Below, piece by piece: positions 26,752 to 36,185 of a stretch of DNA of 64,000 nucleotides. Numbering within the stretch: the first letter of the stretch is position 1; the number at the start of each line of letters is the position of its first letter. Origin of the DNA: Terribacillus sp. FSL K6-0262 (GTDB lineage Bacteria > Bacillota > Bacilli > Bacillales > Amphibacillaceae); assembly GCF_037977385.1 (NCBI RefSeq), contig NZ_CP150277.1, positions 1,054,001 to 1,118,000 on the forward strand, given 5' to 3'. The translations under genes and the position numbers were made by a program. The notes under the pieces are model-generated. The model saw only the letters and a list, made by a program, of their open reading frames with translations, was not told where the DNA came from and did not search any database.

Positions 26752-26774
26752 ACTTGTATACTTGTATTACAAGT
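26752..26774. promoter_or_regulatory. FCD/GntR-type operator before the transketolase operon
   Basis: ACTTGTATTACAAGT (26760-26774) is a 7-1-7 perfect palindrome containing TTGTATTACAA, which fits the FadR-subfamily pattern TNGTNNNACNA. An extra half-site ACTTGTA is at 26752-26758. It is located 45-67 bases upstream of the start codon. Confidence 0.7.
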
Positions 26775-26871
26775 GGTGTTGCACCTATCATAACGCCATT
26801 TTTCTTTGATGTCCAGTGTAAATGTTAAATCGTTGCATTTGCCCACGTGCCCTATGTTTATGGCAAACAAA

Positions 26872-26893
26872 AAGACACCTTTTGAGGTGCCTT
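26872..26893 (-). terminator. Terminator after the 105-aa membrane protein gene
   Basis: On the minus strand GGCACCTC and GGTGTC pair around AAAA, followed by TTTTTG. Confidence 0.6.
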
Positions 26894-27035
26894 TCCTTCA
26901 GGGATATTTACATGCGTTTTTCTGTATCATCTTTTATTTTTGATAAACAGCTGGTTCAAGGGATATAGGGAATCTCATTGACCAACCTTTACACAGGCAT
27001 ACCTGCTATCCGTATTTTAGTTCTTAACTTCATTC

Positions 27036-27353
27036 TCACGATTTTTTATTCTCTTCCCCTTGATAAATTTCAGTGGAAGTTATCCATTTCATAAATTGCT
27101 GGTATGGATAATACGATGTCCCATTCAATTCAATTTTAGGTGCATTGGGATGCTTGGCAAGTAAATCGGCAACCTCAGCCTTACTGAGATTCAAATATGT
27201 ATGCAAATCCTTTTCCTTGATTAAAACGGGATATTCGTCTTCGAACCGAAACGAAGCTCCCGGATTTTTAAAATTCTTCAACCCATTACCGATAAAGTAG
27301 CCGAATGCTGCCAGCCCCATACCAATCCAGAAGAAATCCATTTCTACGTTCAC
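27036..27353 (-). CDS. Small membrane-anchored protein, unknown
   Basis: 105 aa, not recognised. Residues 5-23 (MDFFWIGMGLAAFGYFIGNG) form one membrane helix. The rest is soluble and reads like a small helix-turn-helix or excisionase fold (LHTYLNLSKAEVADLLAKHP, then YYPYQQFMKWI), possibly a membrane-tethered DNA-binding domain, but no family could be named. The start is GTG 27353 after GGGG; ATG four codons later is an alternative. It lies downstream of another small membrane gene in the same direction. Confidence 0.65.
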   Translation of the reverse strand: MNVEMDFFWIGMGLAAFGYFIGNGLKNFKNPGASFRFEDEYPVLIKEKDLHTYLNLSKAEVADLLAKHPNAPKIELNGTSYYPYQQFMKWITSTEIYQGEENKKS

Positions 27354-27397
27354 TTACATCCCCGCTTTCTTTATTCAGGTAAATTGATAACAGTTTC

Positions 27398-27652
27398 TTA
27401 TGCGCTCTTCAAAAAGCCAAAGAAAGTGATAACAATCAATGCAGCTGCGGAAGAGATCAGCAAAGCTATGCTGTACATTGTCATTCCCATTCCGCTAAAG
27501 TCGCCAATTATGAAACTAAGAATCAGTAAAACCATGCCTACGATCGCAAAACCGGATGGAATGATGAACATTACAGGTTTCTTATTTTTAAAGATCATTG
27601 AAATACCAATGATAATTGCACTAAAAAGAACTACCATAATCCAGAAACCCAT
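27398..27652 (-). CDS. YesK-like small membrane protein
   Basis: 84 aa made almost entirely of three hydrophobic segments (about 2-20, 28-50 and 56-80) with a short positive loop FKNKKP. The pattern resembles YesK of B. subtilis; function unknown. ATG 27652 has GGAGTGG 5 bases upstream. It is probably co-transcribed with the gene at 27036. Confidence 0.6.
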   Translation of the reverse strand: MGFWIMVVLFSAIIIGISMIFKNKKPVMFIIPSGFAIVGMVLLILSFIIGDFSGMGMTMYSIALLISSAAALIVITFFGFLKSA

Positions 27653-27872
27653 AGTATCCACTCCATTTACAGATTGGCTGACAGTGATTATCCATCAATT
27701 GCTTATAAAAGGTATTACGAATCAGCAGCGTAGAAGTTCCTAAAATCGAGGACTGTTTAACACTTTTTCCACTGCATGAGCAAGTATCATATGATCCAAA
27801 AAAATTATGAGCGAAACCATCGAATAAATTCGAAGGAGCCCTAAGATTGCCTAGAAAATAACCATATAAAAA

Positions 27873-27904
27873 AGCAACCGTTCAATATAACTATTGAATG
27901 GTTG
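27873..27904 (-). terminator. yitT-family gene terminator
   Basis: GCAACCATTCAATA pairs with TATTGAACGGTTGC on the minus strand (one mismatch), followed by TTTTTT. Confidence 0.8.
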
Positions 27905-27941
27905 CCTAATAATTTTTCTGTCTGAATGGACATGATGATCT

Positions 27942-28814
27942 TTAGTGAATATCACTCTTCCTAAAGTTCCCGCCCTTGACTTCCGCTACATCATAAATCG
28001 TAACGAAAGCTCCTTCATCAATGTCCTTGATGATTTCCTTGAGCTTGCTTTCTTCCAGACGGTTGATGACACATGTGATTTCCATGAATTTCTCATGTGT
28101 ATAGCCGCCGTATGCTTCCTTGTAGGTTGCACTTCTTCCCAGCCTGTCTCGGATGGTTTCCACCATCAATTTAGGCTCGGTTGTAATGATCTTGAAGGTT
28201 TTGGAACCGCTGAGACCTTCTTCAACAATGTGGATGACCTTGGATGCGATAAAGTAGGCGATTGCTGAGAGGATGGCTCCTGTCAGACCGAATACAGTGG
28301 ATACAAAGATGAAGACAAATAAATTAAGGAATAGGATCAAATCACTTGTCCCGAACGGTAACTTTCGTGCCAGCAGCACAGCCAGCATATCGATGCCGTC
28401 CACGGCTCCGCCGTTACGTAAAGCAAGACCCATACCGAAACCTAGGATGATACCTCCGACAACGGTGACAAGCAGGGTATCTCCCTCGATGATGGCCGGC
28501 ATATGATGCATAAGCGCAGTCCCCACCGATAATGATGCGATTCCGATGACCGAATAAATCGCGAAGCTTTTCCCTATCTGTTTATAGCCCAACCATACAA
28601 ATGGAAGATTGATTAATGCAATCAGTACTCCCAGCGGCAGTCCCGCCAATTGGGAAATGACGATACTGATACCAGTGACGCCTCCGTCCGATACATTATT
28701 AGGGATCAACACGGTTTCCAGGCCGTATGCTGCGATGAATCCCCCGAGGATGACGGCTAATCCCCGTAACAGCATGAATAACTTACTACGGTTACGTTTT
28801 CTGATTTTGCTCAT
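27942..28814 (-). CDS. YitT-family membrane protein (DUF161/DUF2179)
   Basis: 290 aa. About five or six membrane helices in residues 15-190, including LETVLIPNNVSDGGVTGISI, followed by a cytosolic DUF2179 domain (residues 200-285, FKIITTEPKLMVETIRDRLG and GAFVTIYDVAEVKGGNF). Both are hallmarks of the family. Function unsettled; related proteins are proposed to be transporters. ATG follows GAGGTATTTGT. Confidence 0.9.
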   Translation of the reverse strand: MSKIRKRNRSKLFMLLRGLAVILGGFIAAYGLETVLIPNNVSDGGVTGISIVISQLAGLPLGVLIALINLPFVWLGYKQIGKSFAIYSVIGIASLSVGTALMHHMPAIIEGDTLLVTVVGGIILGFGMGLALRNGGAVDGIDMLAVLLARKLPFGTSDLILFLNLFVFIFVSTVFGLTGAILSAIAYFIASKVIHIVEEGLSGSKTFKIITTEPKLMVETIRDRLGRSATYKEAYGGYTHEKFMEITCVINRLEESKLKEIIKDIDEGAFVTIYDVAEVKGGNFRKSDIH

Positions 28815-29065
28815 ACAAATACCTCATTCTAAAATTTTTAACCTTATAATTTTACCACAAGGGCTATTGCATCTGCTAATTTTCAGTATAGGTGAAGGCT
28901 ATGCTCCCCATACAGGCCAAAAAGAAATGCCCGTTCCTTATTAAGGAATCTCCTGCCTGCGGCTGTTTCAATCTGTTTTTCTGTCCGGCTTCCTCCAAAG
29001 GCACTGTACCTGCTTCTAACTCAGCTCTCTGTTACGATGGCATATACAGGTTTTATTGGTTTTGC
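28815..29065. other. Intergenic stretch, no gene seen
   Basis: No frame with a ribosome binding site and plausible composition on either strand. It borders the first copy of the duplicated leader. Confidence 0.35.
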
Positions 29066-29303
29066 TTTTTTCCTCCTTTGAATTCCCTTTGGCTTACGAA
29101 GCTGTACAACTCGGAAGCCTAAAGAAGAAAAAAGATTTGCAATAAAAAATGACCAGGTTGCTTTTCCCTAGTCTGATGCCCTGCGGTTATATTTTTATGT
29201 TTTCAGCTCATGTGGTGGTGGGGTGCGGCTGAAGACAAATGAATCAGGATCCTACGAATGTAGGCTCAGCCATACAGTCTGTGATTATCGAGCTATTTAG
29301 TGC
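29066..29303 (-). repeat. Duplicated leader-like element, copy 1 (no intact peptide)
   Basis: Similar to 29845-30033 in the same orientation. Shared blocks on the plus strand: TTTCCTCCTTT, CTTACG with AAGC, GTTTTCAGCTC, TGCGGCTGAAGA, TGTAGGCTCAGCCATACAGTC, ATCGAGC. It keeps the strong ribosome binding site AAAGGAGG (minus strand, near 29074) but no start codon follows. A stray GGATCCTGATTCATTT at 29247-29262 resembles the peptide start of copy 2. Confidence 0.65.
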
Positions 29304-29348
29304 CACAGCGACACGTATAGAATAGCATCTCTATATCTTTAGATGGAA

Positions 29349-29651
29349 TTATTTTTTATCAACCAATACTATATTCGAATAGATTAAAATGGAAACATTT
29401 GCAAAAAGAACAAAGTAAATTGCATTCATAGTCCACCACCATGGCAGCATAATTGGTACCAAGATTAAAATAGTTCCACAAATCAAGTTACAAGAACTTA
29501 TTAAGTTTATTAATTTCTGCTTATTTCTCTGTGACATACGTTGATGATTATATCCTCTAAGCAGATGTATTTTTTTCTTTACTGCTAAGAAGAATGCTAT
29601 GATGATAGTGATTATACCTATTAAAATAGAAACTACTTCAATTTGCATCAT
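29349..29651 (-). CDS. DUF3784-like small membrane protein
   Basis: 100 aa with three hydrophobic segments (about 4-26, 50-70 and 74-95). HLLRGYNHQRMSQRNKQKL after the first helix resembles the LIAGYNTMSKEEK-type loop of DUF3784 proteins. Function unknown. ATG 29651 has AGAGGTGA upstream. It follows the 34-aa peptide gene by 85 bases and may be in the same transcript. Confidence 0.6.
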   Translation of the reverse strand: MMQIEVVSILIGIITIIIAFFLAVKKKIHLLRGYNHQRMSQRNKQKLINLISSCNLICGTILILVPIMLPWWWTMNAIYFVLFANVSILIYSNIVLVDKK

Positions 29652-29736
29652 ACCAATCACCTCTATTATCTTTTTATTATACTAAATTTAGTCCAATTTA
29701 TTCTTATGAGGTCTAATTTAATTCCTCAATAATAGT

Positions 29737-29841
29737 TTAACGGCCATTGCGAACATGAAATAAAACAATCGCTGCAACTGCTAGAGATACAGTTACTGTG
29801 TTATTTATATGAGTTAAGCGGTTAAATGAGTCAGGATCCAC
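29737..29841 (-). CDS. 34-residue hydrophobic peptide
   Basis: GTG start at 29841 after the strong site AAAGGAGG with 7-base spacing. The peptide opens MDPDSFNRLTHINNT, has the membrane-like segment VTVSLAVAAIVLF, and ends HVRNGR. Its size and layout resemble type I toxin or signal peptides, but no family is recognised. Its leader (29845-30033) is duplicated at 29066-29303. Confidence 0.5.
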   Translation of the reverse strand: MDPDSFNRLTHINNTVTVSLAVAAIVLFHVRNGR

Positions 29842-29844
29842 TAT

Positions 29845-30033
29845 ATTTTCCTCCTTTAGATTTTTATCTTTTACTTACGTAAGCTAGATGGTTCCCAAGG
29901 TAGAAAACAAATGAAAACAAGGTACTTTCCCCTGGCCTGGTTTCCAGTTATGTTTTTTTGGTTTTCAGCTCGTGGGATGCGGCTGAAGATGTAGGCTCAG
30001 CCATACAGTCCATGAGTATCGAGCCATTCCGTA
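29845..30033 (-). repeat. Duplicated leader-like element, copy 2 (upstream of the 34-aa peptide)
   Basis: On the minus strand it can form GGCTGA/TCAGCC and, alternatively, CAGC/GCTG hairpins from the shared blocks, then leads into the peptide ribosome binding site. No known riboswitch class was recognised. Confidence 0.6.
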
Positions 30034-30239
30034 CTGCCGCCCGAAGAAGGTTCTACTTTATTTTTCCTTTTTATCTAAATTTCATTTTGGCAATAAAACT
30101 AGCACAGACAATTACAAATACCGCATCTTCCCAAGCCGTTGCATCTTTGCCCGACTGCATGGAATCGATTCCCGACGAAGGCGCTAAAAAAACGTTGGCA
30201 GCTGCCAGCTCTTTCAACAGGCATTTTAATCACAAAAAA

Positions 30240-30270
30240 ATAGCAGAGAAACCTCGGTTTCTCTGCTATC
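30240..30270 (-). terminator. mscL terminator
   Basis: ATAGCAGAGAAACC pairs with GGTTTCTCTGCTAT around a 4-base loop, followed by TTTTTTT on the minus strand. Confidence 0.88.
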
Positions 30271-30280
30271 TGAAGGCACT

Positions 30281-30670
30281 TTACTGATCCTTCATTTTCT
30301 CTTCTCTTTTCAATAGATCGCGAATTTGCGTAAGCAGTTCTTGTTCGACAGTCAATTCCTCGACTATCTCTTCCTCCTGTGACTTACGCTTCAGCTTATT
30401 CATCACTTTGACGATCATGAATAACGCTGCAGCAATCAAAAAGAAATTAATTACAGCTTGAATGAATGCACCATATGTCACTACAGCGTTCCCAACAGAG
30501 ACCTTAAGTCCGCTAAAATCATGCCCGCCTGTGATGATACCAATAAGCGGCATGATAATATCATTGACAAGGGAAGTCACGATGGCACTGAACGCCGCAC
30601 CGATCACTACCGCTATAGCCAAGTCCACGACGTTTCCGCGTAATGCAAATTCTTTGAATTCCTTGAGCAT
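30281..30670 (-). CDS. mscL: Large-conductance mechanosensitive channel MscL
   Basis: 129-aa inner-membrane channel that opens under hypo-osmotic stress. The N-terminal helix [24 protein letters not shown] and TM1 with [14 protein letters not shown] are the family signature. The periplasmic loop is short. TM2 is [22 protein letters not shown] near 68-90, and the cytosolic C-terminal helix [22 protein letters not shown] follows. ATG 30670 follows GGGAGG with 10-base spacing. Single gene. Confidence 0.96.
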   Translation of the reverse strand: MLKEFKEFALRGNVVDLAIAVVIGAAFSAIVTSLVNDIIMPLIGIITGGHDFSGLKVSVGNAVVTYGAFIQAVINFFLIAAALFMIVKVMNKLKRKSQEEEIVEELTVEQELLTQIRDLLKREEKMKDQ

Positions 30671-30945
30671 CTTATGTATACCTCCCTTCTGAATAGTATT
30701 CATTTTTACGTATCTATCAATCTTTTTCAAGAATAAACACTGAAAATAAGACAAAACTAGCTTAAAGTCCCGTTATATAATTCCTATGGACAGATGCTGG
30801 GTGCATAATTCCCTGGTACTCCCTATAACTCTTGGAGCAATCATTATGGTTGGGCATAAAACGAATCAAAGGAAGAAAGATATTAATCTTCACATAGAGA
30901 TCAAGATTTTCATCCATGATTTCTGTAAATAATCACCTTCACAAA

Positions 30946-31686
30946 TTAAGACGCCCCAAGCAATCGCAGCAAACCGACAAGGAATAATCCGCCAATTGAC
31001 AGCACCGTATTATTCAAAGCATGAATCAGAAGTACATGCCATATATTGCGCGTCCATAAATAGATAATATTCAAAAACAGACCAGCAAACATAAATGGGA
31101 TTGTCCCCATGACGCTGCCAAAATTATAATAATGAACCAACCCAAAAAGAATGGAATTAAGAATCAAAATAATGATTTTCCTAAAGGCACTTCCGTGGAA
31201 TAATTTGCCGAGAAGTGTATACCTGAATACGATATCTTCTATAAGTGCTGTCAGGATAGGACCTAAAGCTAAGTAGAACAATGCAATAAACATCCCGGGA
31301 CCAACCGTTGCAGGATCTATCCAAGCAGATGTATCTGCTTCCACACTACCTCCGTGGACAGGGAGAAAAGAACGAACAAAACTGATTAAAATTTGCAGGA
31401 CAACAGCGCCTGCAATGACCAATAGGATGGAACGTTTCCAAGCTTGCCCAAACTTTGTCCAATGCTGCCTGAGCATCCTTCCATAAATAAAAAGAATGGC
31501 GATAAACATGAAAAGGCGCAAACTTGTATCCACCATTGCAGGCAATAGACCGCTAGTTGATAGCCTGTCCATGATCAATCCAACAATAAAAATAAGCGGG
31601 ACCAGTATTAATGCAGCATAATCCCTCATCGCCCATGATTCTTTTGTGAAATCCTCAGCTGAAACTTTTGCTGTAAAACGACTCAT
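30946..31686 (-). CDS. CPBP-family intramembrane protease-like protein
   Basis: 246 aa with about seven hydrophobic segments. The CPBP motifs are present: EDIVFRYTLLGKLF (motif 1, with ED in place of the usual EE), FGLVHYYNF (motif 2, His) and HALNNTVL (motif 3, H..N). The family includes Rce1-like proteases and bacteriocin-immunity proteins; the ED change may affect catalysis. ATG 31686 follows GGAGG. Single gene. Confidence 0.82.
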   Translation of the reverse strand: MSRFTAKVSAEDFTKESWAMRDYAALILVPLIFIVGLIMDRLSTSGLLPAMVDTSLRLFMFIAILFIYGRMLRQHWTKFGQAWKRSILLVIAGAVVLQILISFVRSFLPVHGGSVEADTSAWIDPATVGPGMFIALFYLALGPILTALIEDIVFRYTLLGKLFHGSAFRKIIILILNSILFGLVHYYNFGSVMGTIPFMFAGLFLNIIYLWTRNIWHVLLIHALNNTVLSIGGLFLVGLLRLLGAS

Positions 31687-32213
31687 CTCTAAACCTCCAA
31701 TATAGATCATCCATTACTCTACCTTCCAACCAACCAAAAAGCAACCTGGCCTTCCGAGTCCATGACATGCGACTTCCCCCGATATAACAGCTGGTACTTC
31801 TTCCGGAATACCTGCTTGTCCTTATCCCATATCGGGCGCCGCTCGAATATTTAAAACAACCATTTCCTAATCTTTTATCAATAACAGTCTGATGGATTAA
31901 GTCCTCCTCCTGCTTGCTCCAATACTTCGCTGAAATCCTTCATTTCGCCACAATATACAGGGTGGAGTTTGGCGGAAGACATCGGGATTCACTGATCCAA
32001 ATGAAATACCCCCCTCCTATCCAGCTCTTTTAGCTGGTATGCCAAGCATCATGTTTCACCACATACTCATAAAGGGAAAATTACGATACTATAGTGTAGA
32101 CTATGAAATTTCAATACCCTTCCACAAAGGCAACCAATCCTCATAGTTTTGTCTTATAATAGAAGAAGTAAATTTATGTAAAAGTTAGTAATTCTGAAAG
32201 GAGATACATAATC
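31687..32213. other. Intergenic stretch with a possible gene remnant and the fbp promoter
   Basis: On the minus strand 31719-31850 is an open stretch of 43 codons without a start, reading IWDKDKQVFRKKYQLLYRGK and VMDSEGQVAFWLVG. It looks coding in composition and may be the tail of a decayed gene (tubby/LURP-like is a guess). TATAAT at 32155-32160 is the likely fbp -10. Otherwise nothing is seen. Confidence 0.35.
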
Positions 32214-34145
32214 TTGAACACCGAATACTTAGATTTACTAGCTCAGAAATATGACACGGAAGAGAAAGTTGTCACAGAAATCATCAACCTGAAAGCCATC
32301 CTTAACCTTCCGAAAGGGACCGAGCATTTCGTCAGTGATTTGCACGGTGAATATCAAGCGTTCCAGCATGTACTGCGCAATGGTTCCGGTAGGGTGAAGG
32401 AAAAAATAAGGGATATTTTCAGCGGGGTCATCTTCGAGAAAGAAATCGATGAGCTGGCAGCGTTGGTTTACTATCCGGAAGAGAAGCTGCAGATCATCAA
32501 AAATGAATTCCATAACGAAGAAGAGCTGCATGAATGGTATAAAAAGACGATTGAACGGATGATCAAGCTCATCTCCTACGCTTCTTCCAAATACACACGT
32601 TCCAAACTGCGGAAGGCATTGCCCAGTCAGTTTGCCTATATAATCGAAGAGCTCCTATATAAAACGGAAGCATCTGCGAATAAAGAGCAATATTATTACG
32701 AGATCCTTGAACAGATCATCTCGCTTGGACAGGCCGACAAGCTGATCATCGGCTTGGCTTATAGCACACATCGATTGGTCGTGGACCACCTGCATGTCGT
32801 GGGCGATATTTATGATCGGGGACCTGAACCGGATAAAATCATGGAAGAACTGATCAATTACCATTCCGTCGACATTCAATGGGGCAATCATGATGTGCTC
32901 TGGATCGGCGCCTTTGCCGGATCCAAGGTCTGCCTGGCGAACATCCTGCGTATTTGCGCGCGCTATGATAACTTGGATATCATTGAAGATGTATATGGCA
33001 TCAACCTTCGTCCGCTGCTGAATCTGGCAGAGAAGTACTATGATGATAACCCGGCTTTCCGTCCGAAGACACATGCCGATAAAAATACATCCGAAGACGA
33101 ACTGGTGCAGATCACCAAAATGCACCAAGCAATCGCAATGATCCAATTCAAATTGGAAAGCCCGATCATCAAAAGACGCCCGGGCTTCCATATGGAGGAA
33201 AGGCTGCTGCTTGAAAAAATCGATTTTGAATCAAATGAGATAACCTTGAATGACCGCACGTACCCATTGGAAAATACATGCTTCGCCACCGTCAATCCAA
33301 AGCAGCCGGATATGCTCTTGGAAGAAGAGCAGCAAGTGATCGACAAGCTGTTGTTCTCGGTCCAGCATTCGGAAAAACTGGCCCGGCATATGAATTTCCT
33401 CATGCGCAAGGGCAGCTTGTATTTGCGTTATAATGGCAATCTCTTGATTCATGGCTGTATTCCGATCGATGAAGAAGGCAATATGGAGAAAATGGAGATC
33501 GAAGGCAAGTCTTATGCCGGCCGGGAGCTGCTCGATCGGTTTGAACAATTCCTGAGAGAGGCTTTCGCCCATCCAGAACGAACGGATGATCTCGCAACCG
33601 ATATGGTCTGGTACTTATGGACAGGCGAATACTCCTCCCTATTCGGGAAACGAGCCATGACAACCTTCGAACGCTATTTCATCAAGGACAAGTCAACGCA
33701 CAAAGAAATAAAGAACCATTATTATCACCTGCGGGAAAAGGAAGGAATCTGCGAGAAAATCCTGGCAGAATTCGGTTTGGATCCAGAACATGGCCATATC
33801 ATCAACGGGCACACACCTGTCAAAGAAATCGAAGGCGAAAACCCGATCAAGGCAAACGGCAAAATCATCGTCATCGATGGCGGCTTCTCCAAAGCCTATC
33901 AATCAAAAACAGGCATCGCCGGATACACCTTATTATATAATTCCTACGGCATGAAGCTCGTCGCCCATAAGCATTTCAATTCCAAGGATGAAGTGCTGCA
34001 TGATGGAACGGATGTATTATCCGTCAAAAGATTGGTCGATAAGGAACTGGAGCGGAAAAAGGTCCTGGAGACGAATGTTGGCGAGGAATTATGCAAACAG
34101 ATCAATGCACTCAAGGATTTGATGGAGTATCGATATATAAAATAA
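32214..34145 (+). CDS. fbp: Fructose-1,6-bisphosphatase, class III
   Basis: Gluconeogenic phosphatase of the Firmicutes-specific class III, a calcineurin-like metallophosphoesterase of 643 aa. Metal-site motifs: [12 protein letters not shown] near 40-52, [14 protein letters not shown] near 195-209, [12 protein letters not shown] near 223-234, and [20 protein letters not shown] with [11 protein letters not shown] near 540-570. The start is TTG 32214 after AAAGGAG. Single gene with its own promoter and terminator. Confidence 0.96.
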   Translation: MNTEYLDLLAQKYDTEEKVVTEIINLKAILNLPKGTEHFVSDLHGEYQAFQHVLRNGSGRVKEKIRDIFSGVIFEKEIDELAALVYYPEEKLQIIKNEFHNEEELHEWYKKTIERMIKLISYASSKYTRSKLRKALPSQFAYIIEELLYKTEASANKEQYYYEILEQIISLGQADKLIIGLAYSTHRLVVDHLHVVGDIYDRGPEPDKIMEELINYHSVDIQWGNHDVLWIGAFAGSKVCLANILRICARYDNLDIIEDVYGINLRPLLNLAEKYYDDNPAFRPKTHADKNTSEDELVQITKMHQAIAMIQFKLESPIIKRRPGFHMEERLLLEKIDFESNEITLNDRTYPLENTCFATVNPKQPDMLLEEEQQVIDKLLFSVQHSEKLARHMNFLMRKGSLYLRYNGNLLIHGCIPIDEEGNMEKMEIEGKSYAGRELLDRFEQFLREAFAHPERTDDLATDMVWYLWTGEYSSLFGKRAMTTFERYFIKDKSTHKEIKNHYYHLREKEGICEKILAEFGLDPEHGHIINGHTPVKEIEGENPIKANGKIIVIDGGFSKAYQSKTGIAGYTLLYNSYGMKLVAHKHFNSKDEVLHDGTDVLSVKRLVDKELERKKVLETNVGEELCKQINALKDLMEYRYIK

Positions 34146-34149
34146 AAAA

Positions 34150-34179
34150 AGAGTCCGGAGACAATTTCTTCGGACTCTT
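34150..34179 (+). terminator. fbp terminator
   Basis: AGAGTCCG pairs with CGGACTCT around a loop of about 14 bases, preceded by an A-run. The T-run is short. Confidence 0.7.
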
Positions 34180-34414
34180 CAACTTTGTTCCCTGACTCGC
34201 TTAGCTCCGCAGCCCCAAAGAATGCTGCCAAATGGATAGGAAAGAAAGACAAAAACTTCCACCTCCCATTAGCACACCCACTCCTTACAACCGATAAATA
34301 TATCTGATAAACGGAAGATAGATAAGCTGATATTCTTCCTTTTATATAGGCATCCACCCAGTCTTTTGGGCAATGCCCCACATACCTTACATGGAAAGCA
34401 ATGGAGGTATGTAT

Positions 34415-34909
34415 ATGACCAATTTTTATTCCTTTCACGGAACCGTCACGATGATCAGTGATCTTCCGGGTAATGGCAGGGGGGAAGGGTGCTATAAATT
34501 CTTTACTGTGGAAAACGAAGCTGGGTCCATCGTGAATTTTGTCGTATCCCCAACTACTTATTTCGCGGACCACGCGCTGGTATCCGTAGGCGATCGCGTG
34601 ACTGGCTATTATGATGGGGATGCACCCGCCATCATGATTTATCCGCCCCAATATCCAGCACTGGTAATGGTAAAGGAAGGCCCGGATCAAAACGTGAAAG
34701 TAAGTTATTTCAATGAACAGCTCGCAAGCAGCGACGGCCAGCTGCAGCTGACTATCTCCCCCTATACCCAATTGCTGCTGCCGAACGGGCAGGCCTTTAC
34801 AAGCAGCCTTGCCAATCGCGATTTGATTGTTTCCTATGGACCTGCCACCAAGAGTATGCCGGCACAGACGACGCCATATAGAGTAATTGTTTTGTGTAAA
34901 AGCCTATAA
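34415..34909 (+). CDS. Uncharacterised beta-rich protein
   Basis: 164 aa, family not recognised. No signal peptide or membrane helix. The composition suggests beta strands, with an OB-fold-like opening (FHGTVTMISDLPGNGRGEGC, FTVENEAGSIVNFVVSP, VGDRVTGYYDGDAP). ATG 34415 follows GGAGG with 8-base spacing. Single gene. Confidence 0.75.
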   Translation: MTNFYSFHGTVTMISDLPGNGRGEGCYKFFTVENEAGSIVNFVVSPTTYFADHALVSVGDRVTGYYDGDAPAIMIYPPQYPALVMVKEGPDQNVKVSYFNEQLASSDGQLQLTISPYTQLLLPNGQAFTSSLANRDLIVSYGPATKSMPAQTTPYRVIVLCKSL

Positions 34910-35012
34910 AAAGGCGGATCTTTAGTCAACTTATAGATAGAAGGACTTTTCAAAGGAATAGCGAAAAAAACACAGATAGGAATCACAATTCCATATATGC
35001 AATAAAAGATAA

Positions 35013-35047
35013 AAGCCCGTTTCAAATCAAATGTTTGAAACGGGCTT
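35013..35047 (-). terminator. Terminator of the DUF4352 gene
   Basis: AAGCCCGTTTCAAA pairs with TTTGAAACGGGCTT, followed on the minus strand by TTATC. Confidence 0.85.
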
Positions 35048-35051
35048 ACTT

Positions 35052-35588
35052 TTATTCAGGTTTAATATCCCAAGTTACTTGTTCATCTGTCCAAGAGAAG
35101 GACGGTTCATAAATTAATTCATAAGAATCAGATTCTGGTACATCGAATGTAAGCGTACCACTCATTTTCTTACCAGCATTAACATCGCCAGAAAGGTCCA
35201 GACCATCTCCGCCATAATAAAAGTCCAAGCTATTTCCTTCAGCATCATAAAGATTGAATTCTGTGTTATCGATGAAGGCTTTATCATCTTTATTATTAGT
35301 CACATTGACATTCATTTGAAGAACCTTGCCCTGTTCTGCCGGGCTGTACTCATTAGCCTGCACAAACTTAGCATCAGCAATTGTGATTTCAAGGCCGTTT
35401 AGGTCTACAGTATCACCAACCACAAATGTTTTAGGTTCCTCTTTCTTTGTTTCTTCAGCTTTATTTTCCCCTACTTTTTCACCAGTATTAGATGAATCAT
35501 CTCCGCCACTAGCGGCTACCGCAATGATGATAACAATAACAATAATTGCTATAATACCTAGACAACCAAATTTAAAAAACTTACCCAC
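35052..35588 (-). CDS. DUF4352-domain membrane-anchored protein
   Basis: 178 aa. Residues 8-28 (GCLGIIAIIVIVIIIAVAAS) anchor the protein. A charged linker rich in Glu/Lys (30-52) follows, and the C-terminal telokin-like DUF4352 domain (55-178) contains FVVGDTVDLNGLEITI and MNVNVTNNKDDKAF. Exposed outside the cell; function unknown. Promoter TTGAAA-17-TACTAT is recognisable upstream (about 35646-35674). Confidence 0.85.
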   Translation of the reverse strand: MGKFFKFGCLGIIAIIVIVIIIAVAASGGDDSSNTGEKVGENKAEETKKEEPKTFVVGDTVDLNGLEITIADAKFVQANEYSPAEQGKVLQMNVNVTNNKDDKAFIDNTEFNLYDAEGNSLDFYYGGDGLDLSGDVNAGKKMSGTLTFDVPESDSYELIYEPSFSWTDEQVTWDIKPE

Positions 35589-36185
35589 TACTTTTCCTCC
35601 TAATCAACTAAATCATACCAAAAACTCATTTCCAGTTATTATAGTAAACTATTATACTAGTGCTTTCAACCAAAACATTACATTTTTTCTAGTTATTTTT
35701 TAATGGTTAATGTGTGAACCACTAAGAAAATATACCTTGTTGATGAACGAAGAACCCGCGAATGGCGATGAGTGAGTAAAGTAAAAATCGCATGTTTAAA
35801 ACCACCTATACATAGGGTATGCTTCAGCTTTTTTCAGCTCTTATTTTCTGGATGATATTTTTACAGGCCTTCAGTACAGGACTATAGGTAAAATGCGTAG
35901 TGAAAAGGCAAAAGTTAAGTATCAAGGAGGTTATGTCCAGTATACCTATTGCTCTTTTGGATTTGGCGGTGGAATTCCAGGTATTTTTACTAATAAGAAA
36001 TCTGGTGCTGGTACATATCCTTTTTTCACCCTTGTGATTTGGATAATACAGGCAATCCTCCTCTCAAATAGCTTGTTAAAAACCCCTACAAACAAGTTGA
36101 ATATCCCTTTGACCTATGAGACTTTAACAACAACACGATTGATCCAAAAAGAACGAAACACCAAAACCATGGGAGGTTTTAGAAT
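35589..36185. other. Intergenic stretch, no convincing gene
   Basis: Beyond the promoter of the DUF4352 gene no real gene is seen. A plus-strand frame at 35893-36207 runs into the amidase and lacks a usable ribosome binding site. Confidence 0.35.
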
